A stretch of DNA of 64,000 nucleotides from Deinandra increscens subsp. villosa. Lineage: Eukaryota; Streptophyta; Magnoliopsida; Asterales; Asteraceae. The DNA lies in assembly GCA_039602395.1 (NCBI GenBank), contig JBCNJP010000006.1, positions 61,130,429 through 61,194,428 of the forward strand. Reading direction: 5' to 3'. The translations under genes and the position numbers were made by a program. Below the pieces are notes generated by a model. It was not told where the DNA came from and did not search any database. It saw only the letters and a program-made list of their open reading frames with translations. This document shows, piece by piece, positions 1 through 10,620 of the stretch; position 1 is the stretch's first letter; each line of letters begins with the position of its first letter.

Positions 1-148
1 ATAAATTTGAGAAGAATCGGTTTTTTAGTAACCGGTTTGGAACCGGTTCTTACCGTTACCCATTTTTATAGCCGTTCTTTTTTTATCATTTTTGACCGTT
101 TTTTCATGGGTTTTTACCCTTTTGCCCCTCATGTTTTAGTATAAATAT
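1..148 (+). mobile_element. 5' subterminal region of the hAT element
   Basis: The first 120 bases hold repeated AACCGGTT-type motifs (GGTTTGGAACCGGTTC), the same kind of subterminal repeats seen beside the terminus of the hAT element at 62513. The true terminal inverted repeat is left of the window. The 3' end of this element, somewhere in 2132-2412, could not be located. Confidence 0.5.
140..147 (+). promoter_or_regulatory. TATA box of the hAT transposase
   Basis: TATAAATA lies 86 bases before the ATG at 233 and is followed by a C/A-rich leader, the normal layout for a plant core promoter. Confidence 0.45.
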
Positions 149-2131
149 GTGTTGGGTGAGTTTGAATATTTACATTTTACAACACTCAAAAACACACTTT
201 TCTCTACTAAATCTTATATACCCTCTGATCAAATGGCTTCCGGAAGTGAAGAATCTTCCAATGGTGATTCAAACAACCCACTTCCCCTTGTTGCTGTTAT
301 GCCTAATGATGATGGAAACACTTGGAATTTCGACATAAATGCGGTTCAGGAGATGATGGCAAAGTTCGTAATTCAAGAGAGTGTGTCGTTTGACTACTTC
401 GATAACCCGCGTTTGACAAAGTTTATTCAAGAAACGCTCCAACCACGTTATAATCAAGTAAGTCGTACTACTATTAGACGTGATTGTTTTAAAATGTGGA
501 AAAAAGCTAAAACCGAATTGATTTTGGAGTTTGAAAAGTTAAAAACCGGTGTGAGTTTAACTTGCGATGTTTGGACGACTCCACATGGTTTGCCGGATTC
601 TTACCTTTGCGTTACCGCTCATTGGGTGAACCCCGATACATGGCAAATGATGAGGCGTACGATTTCGTTTGAATTATGTTGGGATCCGGATATCGGAGGT
701 GGTTTATTTAAAGATTTGAGCAAAGTGATCAAAACTTATAATTTAGCAAACAAACTTTTTTCTATATCGTTTGATGACGCCTTGAATAACACCGACACGG
801 TTGCACATCTAAAATTAAACTACAAACCGATTTGCAACGGAGTCTTTTTTCATGGTCGGTGTTTTGCACACATCATTAACTTGATTGTGCAAGATGGACT
901 TACACATCTTGAACAATTAACCAATATAAATGAAAGTTTTAAGCAAATGTTACGTGACATTTTTTGTAACACAGAAAGATATCATAGCTACATGAAATTT
1001 TGTTGTGATACAAAAAACAAATGGTATGGTCCGAATTGGGACATACCAATTAGATGGGATTCAACTTGTAATATGTTTGAAAGCGCTTTACGACAAAAAA
1101 ACACTTTACAAATGTTTCATGACAACCTTGTCACGCGTCGGTTAGTTAATCCATTTCCGGCATCAAGTTGGATACTTATCGAACAATTAACCGATATGCT
1201 CAAAACTTTCAAAACTTCAACTACTTTTTTATCGGGAGTTTACTATCCTACGAGTTCTTTCGTACTTGAACACATTTGGTTAATGACAAACAAATTATCC
1301 GAGTATGAACTCAAAGGCGGAGTGTTTTTGGAAATGATAAAACCGATGAAAGCAAAATTTAAGGAATATTTTAAAGATATGTCACCCGTCATTACTTGTG
1401 CTGCCGCATTAAACCCATACATAAATGTTGTCGGGGTTGAAATTTTAATTGAAAAAATAACTTACGATTTGGATTTGCAAAAAGAAGACATTCATTTTGC
1501 AAAAACTGCAAAAGATAATTTTAACCAATATTTATCAAATATGTTTGGCGTTTATCAATCAAAATATGTTTCAACAAAAAATATACAAGAGTCAATAGGT
1601 AATGCTGCATCAGGTAGTGGTGGTTGTAGGGATTCAATGCTTGATTTCTATTATAAGTTAATTGAAAGTAATAAACGGGCAAGGTTGAAACCCCCCGAAA
1701 GCGAGCTCGAAAGGTATATTGCCACAAATTTTTTGTCCGGTAAGACCCTAGAAGATTTTAAGAATATTGATATTCTAGCTTGGTGGAAAGAAAAAGAATC
1801 TCGATTTCCGATTCTAGCAACCATGGCCCATGATCTACTAGTCGTCCAAGCTTCTACGGTAGCTTTGGAATCCGCATTTTCTGTTATTGGCAGGGTTGTA
1901 CCTCTAAGAAGATCAAGACTCACTCCAACAGCAGTGGAAATGTGCATTTGTTTGAAAGACCACCTTGATGCGGCAGAACGTATCCAACATGTTTCAAGTC
2001 TTGAAGGCAAAAATGATGTCGAAGAATATATTTCATACACCGATGAAGAACTCGATGATGATGAGGAACACAGTGATGATGAAGAAACACCAAATGACGA
2101 AGATGATTCTCCGAACGGCAACAAAAATTAA
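149..2131 (+). CDS. hAT-family transposase (RICESLEEPER-like), likely start at 233
   Basis: This is a cut-and-paste DNA transposase. The open frame runs 149-2131, but its first codon is GTG. A TATA box (TATAAATA, about 140-147) places transcription start well after it, so the first ATG at 233 (MASGSEESS) is the likely start, giving 633 aa. Visible family motifs are CDVWTT (first catalytic Asp region), the RCFAHIINLIVQDGL block, the RWDST block, and the C-terminal hATC dimerisation region (ESAFSVIGRVVPLRRSRLTP, then EMCICLKDHL). An acidic Asp/Glu tail follows. I do not see the N-terminal BED zinc finger (paired CxxC and HxxxH) usual in the family, so DNA binding may be impaired or the N-terminus shortened. 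The frame is otherwise intact over the whole catalytic part, so the copy is not old. Relatedness to the transposase at the right edge is clear (both have LSGVYYPTS and the same C-terminal blocks). Confidence 0.9.
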   Translation: MLGEFEYLHFTTLKNTLFSTKSYIPSDQMASGSEESSNGDSNNPLPLVAVMPNDDGNTWNFDINAVQEMMAKFVIQESVSFDYFDNPRLTKFIQETLQPRYNQVSRTTIRRDCFKMWKKAKTELILEFEKLKTGVSLTCDVWTTPHGLPDSYLCVTAHWVNPDTWQMMRRTISFELCWDPDIGGGLFKDLSKVIKTYNLANKLFSISFDDALNNTDTVAHLKLNYKPICNGVFFHGRCFAHIINLIVQDGLTHLEQLTNINESFKQMLRDIFCNTERYHSYMKFCCDTKNKWYGPNWDIPIRWDSTCNMFESALRQKNTLQMFHDNLVTRRLVNPFPASSWILIEQLTDMLKTFKTSTTFLSGVYYPTSSFVLEHIWLMTNKLSEYELKGGVFLEMIKPMKAKFKEYFKDMSPVITCAAALNPYINVVGVEILIEKITYDLDLQKEDIHFAKTAKDNFNQYLSNMFGVYQSKYVSTKNIQESIGNAASGSGGCRDSMLDFYYKLIESNKRARLKPPESELERYIATNFLSGKTLEDFKNIDILAWWKEKESRFPILATMAHDLLVVQASTVALESAFSVIGRVVPLRRSRLTPTAVEMCICLKDHLDAAERIQHVSSLEGKNDVEEYISYTDEELDDDEEHSDDEETPNDEDDSPNGNKN

Positions 2132-2420
2132 ACACCAAAACTAAAATGTGTTGCAGTTTCTATGCACTTTAAATGTATTGCAATTTATGTTTGTGTGATT
2201 TCTAAAATTAAAAAAAAAAAAAGATCAACTTTGTTTTGTTTCACTTCATATTTTACTGTCAGTGTCACTAACTACATACCTTTTTGTTCTCAAATAAAGT
2301 TAACTGAGAAAAAAGGAGCTTAACAGTTAAAACAATTGAAGGATCCAGGGCATACTATTCTGCTGTATTCAGCTTATATTTTTGGAAAAGGTACATAAAA
2401 GATTAGGTAGGTAAAATCAT

Positions 2421-2550
2421 AGCGGTTGGTTGGTTGATACGCCAAAACTGTAAACCGAACCAAGGAACCTGGTCTGATAATTTCCCCAATAACATAGAAC
2501 CAACCAAACCAGAGAAACTGCATCGGTTTGGTTGGTTTACTTGGGCCCTG
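2421..2550. mobile_element. Short hAT-type insertion with 8-bp target duplication
   Basis: A 130-bp segment rich in GGTTGGTTGG and its complement is flanked by the exact 8-bp repeat AAAATCAT (2413-2420 and 2551-2558). An 8-bp duplication is the hAT signature. The ends (AGCGGTTGG and GGGCCCTG) match each other poorly, so the family call is tentative. It ends 40 bases downstream of the THG1 stop codon and probably lies in that gene's 3' UTR or terminator region. Confidence 0.5.
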
Positions 2551-2589
2551 AAAATCATGAAAAATAAAGGGATTAGGACCTGGGAGATG

Positions 2590-5500
2590 TCAGTAGAGCG
2601 CGTATGCTTCCCAAAATCCATCTTCGATTATATTCGGATGTTCCACAACCACCTTCTTTTGAGAATTTGCAACGAACCCGTTATCTGTCACCATCATCTC
2701 CTACACATAAAGAAAATTTTGAAATCCACCTTTACAATACAACTTACTGAAAAAAAAAGGGCATACTTGATTACTTTCAATTCATTTCTTTTTTGGTCAC
2801 TCAAACTAAAACTCGCTCCTAAAGTCATAAAACTTAGGAAAACGATCAAAAAACCATTCGGCAATGTCAGCATTTTACAGGTTTCTAGTCAAGATCACTC
2901 AAAATAATCAATTTCAAAAAATTTAAGTTTTTATTAATAATTACCTTAAAAAATACAGAAGAGCCATTGCGGAATATAATAGGCAGCATACTGTAATCAA
3001 TGCCGAATAACTGAGAGAGCATCTGATTCTTTTCCTGTGCTTGAGTACCCTGAATGACAATCATTATGATTAAAGGCATTTTCTTTGATTAAGTAAATAC
3101 CCAACAAATTGATAAATTTCGAAAGCATTGATTTAGATGTTTAGACACATATTATTGGATTTTCCTGATTCCAATTTATACAGGAATTGAGTTCTGTTAT
3201 GCAAAAGAGAACCTTTAAGAGACTTTGAGCTTCCCTTGTGCTTTTACCAGACTTAACTAGCATCCAAAAGCAAGTATTATACTGATTGTTTATATGACCT
3301 AAAGAAATTGAGCAATAATGTGAGCATATTATATATAATCAAATAATATTGTGAACCTTAAGTGAAAAATAAGACATGACTCACTCACAATCCACTTGTC
3401 TCCAGGCTAGATAATCTCTTATAATCTCATATGATGGATAGCAGACCGCCCTTCCATCGAAATTTGGTGGGTACTTTAATTCTTTTTTAGGGAAGTATTC
3501 TTTCCATTTTATAACATATGTAGAAGAGAAAAATGAGACAACTGCAGATACGATTTCACTGAAAATATAAAAAAGATCGGTTCAAAGAATGAAAAAAAGG
3601 AAGAAAAAAAAGGGCTAGATCAATCAATGTTGAATATATTTGTTACATAATTATCATATAATACATATAAAGCAATGACATTCATTGAACCTTAATTTGT
3701 AACAGTATCACTTTATTTCGGTAATGAAATATTTTGCACTATGGTATAAAGAATGTAAGACGGACCTGTCACGTCGTTGATAGAGCTGGGTGTTTTTCTT
3801 CAAAACAAAGCTGAAAATCAGAAAACTCTAACGGTAATTACACAGTGTTGATGACAAAAAATTAATTGATAAAAAGGTTTGATTTAATAACCTTACCTGT
3901 ATTCATCGCTAACTCCATATGCGAATACAATTCCGTCAAACTCCTCTAATATAGCAACTGCACATGAGTTCATAAGTTTCAGCGCTTGCTCGTCATTAGG
4001 CTTCTCAAATCCTTGAACCTCAGAAAATCTAGTGGAAAAGAAAATATAAAAAAAATGTAGCTAATGTTTTGGTAGATGTGGCAATTTCAACCATTTATAT
4101 GGAAATGGGTCAATTCAGGTTGTATTTGATTGATAGCAGGTTACATAAAAGAAATTCTATTACATTAACACACAATCATTAAACTGATATATAATCCTTC
4201 AGTCAAAACAAGGTTTATACCTGTGAAAATGAGAGCCGTCTATTCTTACGACAATCCAAGTAAATGGCAGCAACTTGTTCTCAGACTGAAACAATTTCAC
4301 ATACTCTTGTTTTATATTATTCACATTCTGCTCAAAACAGCCTAGCTCCTTGCAAAGAAAAGAATTATCATTCCAGAAACTTCTAGAGGCTATATTTTCT
4401 GAATGGATAGTTTTAACCATCTTCCTCTGTCTTTTAACAGGGGATTCACTGTCATGGATCTTTAAGGTTTCTTCAACCTGAGTGATAGCTAGATTCAGTT
4501 TTAAAGAAGTTGTAGGGCATATGAAAATGAGAAGTAAAAATTGATTCCAATACTCGATTCCAATATTTCGATTGTCCAAAGTCATTTAATGCATTTTATT
4601 AAAAAGATGAAATGATGGATATGCAATTATAGTATGAGATACAACCTCTGTTTTGAGAAGGCAAGAACCCTGGCGGTACATGCTTGGAAGATTTTTGTAG
4701 TTGATACCAAATTGTTGGAATAAAATCTCGTTTTTTTCTTGCTTTTGAGTGCCCTAAATATACGCCATATGCAACATAATAAGTGACATTGAAAATGCGA
4801 CATATTAAATATAAACCATATATGATGAAAATAATGAATAAAATATCATCAACAACAAGTGAATGATGAATTCTTGAAACAAAGGAATAATATTTACACA
4901 TAAAAAATGAAGTTAAGCAAATAACAGATAAGCATACACACCTTCAAGATGTCATGTGCTTCTGTTTCAGATTTGCCACTTTTAATCAACATCCAGAAGC
5001 AAGTATCATACTGGTTTTTACTATGGCCTGAAAGATGTATGCATGAAAGTATTGAAAAGTTTGAACTTAGATGGTTAGAATTAGATGGGAATGTTCTATA
5101 GTTAATTACTCACATTCTCTTTGTCTCCAAGCAAGATATGCCTGAAGAACCTCCATTGACGGACAGCATATGATTTTTGATTTAAATGAAGGAGTAAATC
5201 GCATTTCCTTGTGGGGAAAGAACTCTCCCCATTTTGCCACATATAAAGATGTAAAGAACGAGGCAATGAGCGAGAGCATCTTGCTGCAGTGTCAATTTCA
5301 TTGTTAAACCAACACTAGAAAAATAAATGTCCTCCAATATTATTTAAGAAATTTTGAATAAAAAATTTGATAACACAGACGATGGCTTAAAGAATGGCAG
5401 CAAAGTTGTGATCTACAAAGTATAAAATTAGAAATATATATATTTCACAGGAGTTATTGTAGAAAACAATCTCCAGTACGAAAATATTACCTGGCACGCC

Positions 5501-6167
5501 TTTGGTAAAATTTGGTTTCCTTCTTGAAAATGAAACTGCATGGGACATCATTAAGTAATAAATAAAAATCATATTCACTCTTAACTTTTTAAGCTTTTAT
5601 GTAATGGACGATAAAACAGGGACTCACCTGTACTCGTCACTAAAACCATAAGCCAAAATTATATCCGGGTACTTCTCCAACACCAAGGTTGCACAACAGT
5701 TCATCAAATTTAAAGCTCTTTCGTCATTCGGCTTTTCAAACTCGTTAACTTCGGAAAATCTGCCAAATTTGTTAGATGGTTACAATAGTAAAACTTTTAT
5801 ATATATCTTCTAATATGCACCAATCAAGGTATATAAGAGTACAAATAGGACATTGTGTATTTTGTGGTCATTAACGAGTCTATAACCATCTAACAAAGGT
5901 TCCTCTTCCTAATACAATGTGAACTTAATCCATAAATCAAAAGTGAATAAGATTAACCATGTAGTATATATTTCAATCTCTATATAAAAAAACTTAGGAA
6001 CCAATAAAAACTCTAATGGTATGCACTAATACTTAATGAAATTTATTATGGATGGAGGCTTACCTTGCAAAATTGCGACCATCAATTCGAACTACAATCA
6101 GGTTTGGATACATCACTTCGTCTTCACTTTCAAAGGATTTTACATACTCATACTTGCTATTTGCCAT
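2590..6167 (-). CDS. THG1: tRNA-His guanylyltransferase with two tandem Thg1 repeats (13 exons, 516 aa)
   Basis: Adds the G-1 nucleotide to the 5' end of tRNA-His, needed for recognition by histidyl-tRNA synthetase. Exons by minus-strand order: 6167-6064, 5759-5628, 5535-5491, 5283-5114, 5027-4942, 4753-4646, 4477-4221, 4028-3897, 3810-3766, 3558-3389, 3298-3213, 3049-2945, 2700-2590. All introns are GT-AG and the frame stays open. Repeat 1 (residues 1 to about 215) starts MANSKYEYVKSFE and has VVRIDGR (Asp29) and AYGFSDEYS (Asp76, Glu77), the metal-binding pair of the family. Repeat 2 (about 285-516) has VVRIDGS (Asp295) and AYGVSDEYS (Asp342). Repeat 2 keeps HINNQYNT, while repeat 1 has HSKNQYDT. 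Exon sizes repeat almost exactly (132, 45, 170, 86, 108 against 132, 45, 170, 86, 105), so the gene arose by internal duplication. A basic PVKRQRK stretch between the repeats could be a nuclear signal. Two-repeat proteins are the plant form of THG1. Confidence 0.93.
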
Positions 6168-8719
6168 GCCAGCCTATATTCAGCTGCCCCTATAAATTAT
6201 ATCAGAAGAAGAAAACTGTAAAAGTTGATCAACCATATGATGACAGACATAATTCGACATTCTTTGTCCATGCCCCAGCAGAGAGGTCCACATTCAAAGC
6301 AAGAGGTGCAAGTGCAACTAACAAGTAACAAGCACTGGTAACTTGGTAAGTGGTAACACATAAAAAAGTTGTAACAAGTAACAAGTTTTAGCAGCCACTT
6401 TTAAGCATTCTTCAACTGATTCTACTACTTGACAGGAACGACTCAACCATTTTGACTTTTGAGGGCCCAAGGTGAACAAAAAATTTGAGGCCCTTCTTTG
6501 AGTCGATGAAAATGTTTTTACAATAAGGTAGAAATAAAATTAAAAAATAGAAAATCAAGATTGATGAAAAAAAGGCGTTGGCATCTGTGAGAGAAATGAC
6601 TGAGTATTTACATCATTACATGGTGACACTGTACGTGTGGGGGCTCAACCATTCAGAATATTTATGACTGTAAGGGTCTAAAGGATTTTCTAGTGATATC
6701 AGATTGTGTTTGCAAGTAGGTTGGTTAAATGCAGGATAGAACTATGATTCCACTACATCTTTGCCAATTAGACAGATATAATCTCCATCAGTTTCAATGA
6801 TGAGAGCTCATATTCTTCACCATGATGATGATAGGACTCAACTTTGTTACAAGATTGAAATGGGAAATGAATCTTGTACAAAAATAGGTGTATCTTGTTA
6901 ATTTGAGCATGTAACAAAGTGAAGATTATGAAATTATTAGAAAACAGCTAGAGTCCGAATGAAACTTCCACCATTACAAAAATCATAACATCAAAATTAG
7001 GGCTACATTTTGACAAAACTCTGAAGATAGTCTAAAGTAGGGTAATCTGTATGTATCACGCTTAGATCCTAAAAGTTGTATATTTATGTATCAAGATTAA
7101 ACAGTAGTTCTTCAATCAGAGGGCATGATTAGCAGTAGTCCTTCGATCAGGATTGACAGTAGTTCTCAGTCAATTCGTTCTACTAACAACGCTTTCATTG
7201 GGTATTTTTGTCGAACACTTGGTGTTCATGGTGTTCATAGACTAGGTCAAAGAAAGACAGACTAGAATTCGAAAAAAAAAATCAACATATAAATCTGCAA
7301 AAACTTGAAGTAAGTTGATGGAACATACCCGCAAACTGCAAATATATCGAACGCGAGTTTCGTCAAATGGAAGCGTTGGTGAATGAGAAACCCACTACAT
7401 ACTACATAGCATTTGACAATTTTATAATTTTAAGGGTATGGTACAATAAGTCTTTTTAAATCGGAGTGGAACTTAATATTTTAAAATCCGGTTTTGAAGT
7501 TGGATCAGAAAAGTTTTTGTGACCGTTTGACCGGTCGGATGGATTAGACCGGCAGGTTCAACCGGTTAGGGATTTTAACATATATTTTGAAAAAATGCTA
7601 ATAGACCTGTACACTCTAACAAAAATAGTTAAAATATAATTTTAATCCACTAAAAGATAATACCAAATAGGTATTCTACAAAAAAATATAAGTTTTAAAT
7701 TTCACAAATAATAAAAAATAATAAAATATACACATAAAATAAAAATAATTCAAAAGGAAATAAAAAATAAGAAAATCGATTGAATCGGACCGGTTTAACC
7801 GGGAAAACCGGAAAAAACAGCCGGTTCGAATCTCGTAAAAAATCGGACATAAAAAACCAGAGACCCCCAAAAAATCCGATCGAACCGGTTCAACCAAAAC
7901 TGTTGTAACGCCACGTAAATAAAACATAAATAAAAAAAGTTGCATAACAACCAAAACGCTTAAACTATTGAGCGTATGACCTAAAAGTCATGTTACACGA
8001 CTCTATGTCTATACACCACCAACTCATAATGTAAATTCGTTGAGAATGAAAAAATTAGAAAGAATAATATTACACGACTGTAACTATTACACAGTTAATT
8101 CATTTGCTAAACTCGCTGCACTTAGATAAAAAAAATTAAAAGAATTTAAGAAAGAAAGAAAAGAATAAAACAAATACAAGATCAAAAAGTATATGAAATA
8201 TTATATTTTAATTTAATTATAACACCCGGAAATTTAACATTGAACAATAATAATAATAATAAATAAGAATTTATCTATATATATATAAAAGTTAAGCAAT
8301 GGCACTATTTTACACCTTTATAAATGTGAAATCATAAATACGATATACAACAAACAAAGCATAATGTATTGCATGGTTAAGCATGGTGTTTAATTAAAAG
8401 CATTATACATGTTGATGTATCATCATCATCATCATCATCATCATAGTAGTAATTAATACGTAAACAATAATTCAATTGGTTATTAAATTAGTTATTAAAC
8501 ATGAGGGCTAATCACACTCTCAACTTTCATTCAATTGGTTATAATTATTAAATTAGTTATTAAAATGATGACTACTCAAATTCTATCATCATAAAAACAT
8601 CATAAAAATTAATATCCTTTCAAGTTATTAACCTTCAAATAAATAACATAATAATGATAATCTTTTGAGTTCTTGCAACTCCCTTTTAAATAGTTTTATT
8701 GTTGTATTTATATAGATAA
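6168..8719. other. Intergenic region upstream of THG1, repeat-derived
   Basis: No coding gene seen. 7430-7920 holds degenerate inverted copies of ACCGGTT-rich sequence (TTTGACCGGTCGG near 7527, AACCGGTTCAACC near 7880), resembling decayed hAT subterminal DNA. 7940-8110 is a relic of the Helitron family that ends at 56603 (shared block around GACCTAAAAGTCATGTTACA). 8420-8445 is an ATC microsatellite. 8667 onward holds GAGTTCTTGCAACTCCC, which recurs near 22318 and 24856. Confidence 0.5.
7329..7395 (-). other. Possible 5' UTR exon of THG1
   Basis: Read on the minus strand, this non-repetitive stretch ends in GCGG followed by a good donor (GTATGTTC), and acceptor-like sites (TTTATAG, GAATATAG) lie just upstream of the ATG at 6167. 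This would give a spliced leader with an intron of about 1.1 kb. It is inferred from splice signals only. Confidence 0.3.
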
Positions 8720-9105
8720 CTAGTCAGTGACCCGGGTAAATACCCGAGGCTTTGATATAAAAAAAATAACGAAAAGAAAAAACAGTTAAGAATGAGTAGT
8801 TCTACCTCCAAATAATAAAAGAGATGCAATACCATTGGAATCAAAGAGAAAAATACATAAAGCTAAAGAGTCGATAAATATTCAATAATAGCCAACGACC
8901 CGGGTAAATACCCGAGGTTGTAATATAGAAAACATGAAATGAAATAAAAAAAAAACATGTAGGTAAAAGGGTTTTAGACATCCCGGTTACATCCTAAATA
9001 CAATCTTAATATAAAGAATAAAAGGGTTTTAGAAATCCAAAAGTCAGATAAACATAAAAAGAAAAGAATAAATCTTTAAAAAATTACATCACTGCATCCT
9101 TAAAA

Positions 9106-9138
<33 letters not shown>

Positions 9139-9826
9139 ACCGTTGAGTTAAGACAACAGGAAAAAAAGAATGCAGCAAAATACAAACTTGCTTTTAGCCT
9201 TTATCCACCTGTCTTGGCGTAAGCTGCAATAACAGAATATCAGTCGTTCAAGCTGTAAAAATATTTTTAATTGAATGAAACCAGAATATTCCATCTCAGT
9301 AATAAATACAAACAATTACGCATAAACAGAATATTAGTCAATACTCACCTAAACCATAAATCACAATGGACATGGGAGAATTTACTGGAAGAATTAACTA
9401 CACATTAAACTGGGTCAAAATGGTAGGATTGAGTTAGCTAACCTGTAGCAGGAGCATATATTCTTTTTTTAGCCTTCGACTCCAGTGAATAAACCCTTCT
9501 TCAATGGAAACTATGATTTTAAAAATAAGGACCGTACGACCTTAGTGAAAATTAATTAAACTTCATTTTGTAGGATGAATATATAGCTTCAACCCTTGCA
9601 AGAACAAAACCATCTCCTGAAAAAAAAATAACAAAAAAAAAGTCTTAATATCAAGTGCCTCTATTCAAATTGTGATCATAATCAAATGGATAAAAAAAGG
9701 GTACACAAATCATGTGGTCAATGCATTATGAGTAAGTTTCATAATACATCTAAACATTAAGTGTTCAGATGGAGAAAAAAATAAATCATAAAAGAATTTT
9801 AAATACAGGGTGAGTAGCATACCTTA

Positions 9827-9930
9827 AAGGCTGTTGCAAATCCATATGCATACGACATTAATGAAACAACTTTTATTCTATCATCATATACATCTTGTAG
9901 TAAGATCAAAGCTCACTCATGTGAACCCCC
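9827..9930 (-). pseudogene. Captured exon-like fragment, source unknown
   Basis: The minus strand reads ALILLQDVYDDRIKVVSLMS then YAYGFATAFK, up to a donor-like GTATGC. It has the composition of real coding sequence but no start, no continuation and stops just upstream. It appears to be a gene fragment carried by the surrounding Helitron-like element. Confidence 0.35.
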
Positions 9931-10532
9931 AAATCTCCATAATACCTGAAAGCATCATAGTCTCCGAGAGTAGTACAAGCTATTAGAAAGCGTCTACTTT
10001 CTGAATCAAATAAAGACATCATCAATCTCTGTAAGCATAACCTGTTCCATTACTATCTCAACATCAAAGAGTGTTAAATTTCAGAACTGACTTGAAAATC
10101 TATACATCTTGTAGTAAGATCAAAGCTCACTCATGTGAACCCCCAAATCTCCATAATACCTGAAAGCATCATAGTTTCCGAGAGTAGTACAAGCTATTAG
10201 AAAGCGTCTACTTTCTGAATCAAATAAAGACATCATCAATCTCTGTAAGCATAACATGTTCCATTAAAATCTCAACATCAAAGAGTGTTAAATTTCAGAA
10301 CTGACTTGAAAATCTATACATCTTGTAGTAAGATCAAAGCTCACTCATGTGAACCCCCAAATCTCCATAATACCTGAAAGCATCATAGTCTCCGAGAGTA
10401 GTACAAGCTATTAGAAAGTGTCTACTTTCTGAATCAAATAAAGACATCATCAATCTCTGTAAGCATAACCTGTTCCATTAATAATTCAACATCAAAGAGT
10501 GTTAAATTTCATAACTGACTTGAAAATCTGAA
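9891..10532. repeat. Three tandem copies of a 214-bp unit
   Basis: The unit starting CATCTTGTAGTAAGATCAAA begins at 9891, 10105 and 10319, so the period is exactly 214 bp both times. Copies differ by only a few bases, for example CTCCGAGAG against TTCCGAGAG and AGCGTCTAC against AGTGTCTAC. On the minus strand each unit holds a splice-acceptor-like GATGCTTTCAG before TATTATGGAGATTTGGGGG. The outermost copy runs on to CCTTTAAG|GTATGC, a donor-like site near 9830. It therefore looks like a triplicated exon-intron piece of a captured gene. The frame is broken by stops and I cannot name the source gene. Confidence 0.85.
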
Positions 10533-10620
10533 TATAAGCAACAATTTTATAAGAATTGATAAGCCAGTTTCATACACTGCTGGAACAAACCAACCAAAGC
10601 TAATCACTCTGCAAAAATAC

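Noticed and set aside
1651..2124. 157-codon minus-strand frame with a Ser-rich start
   Set aside because: It is antisense to the hAT transposase; the Ser run mirrors the acidic GAT/GAA tail of the real gene.
8425..8445. ATC repeats here and at 9107-9138 as a possible CRISPR or minisatellite
   Set aside because: They are plain trinucleotide microsatellites without spacers.
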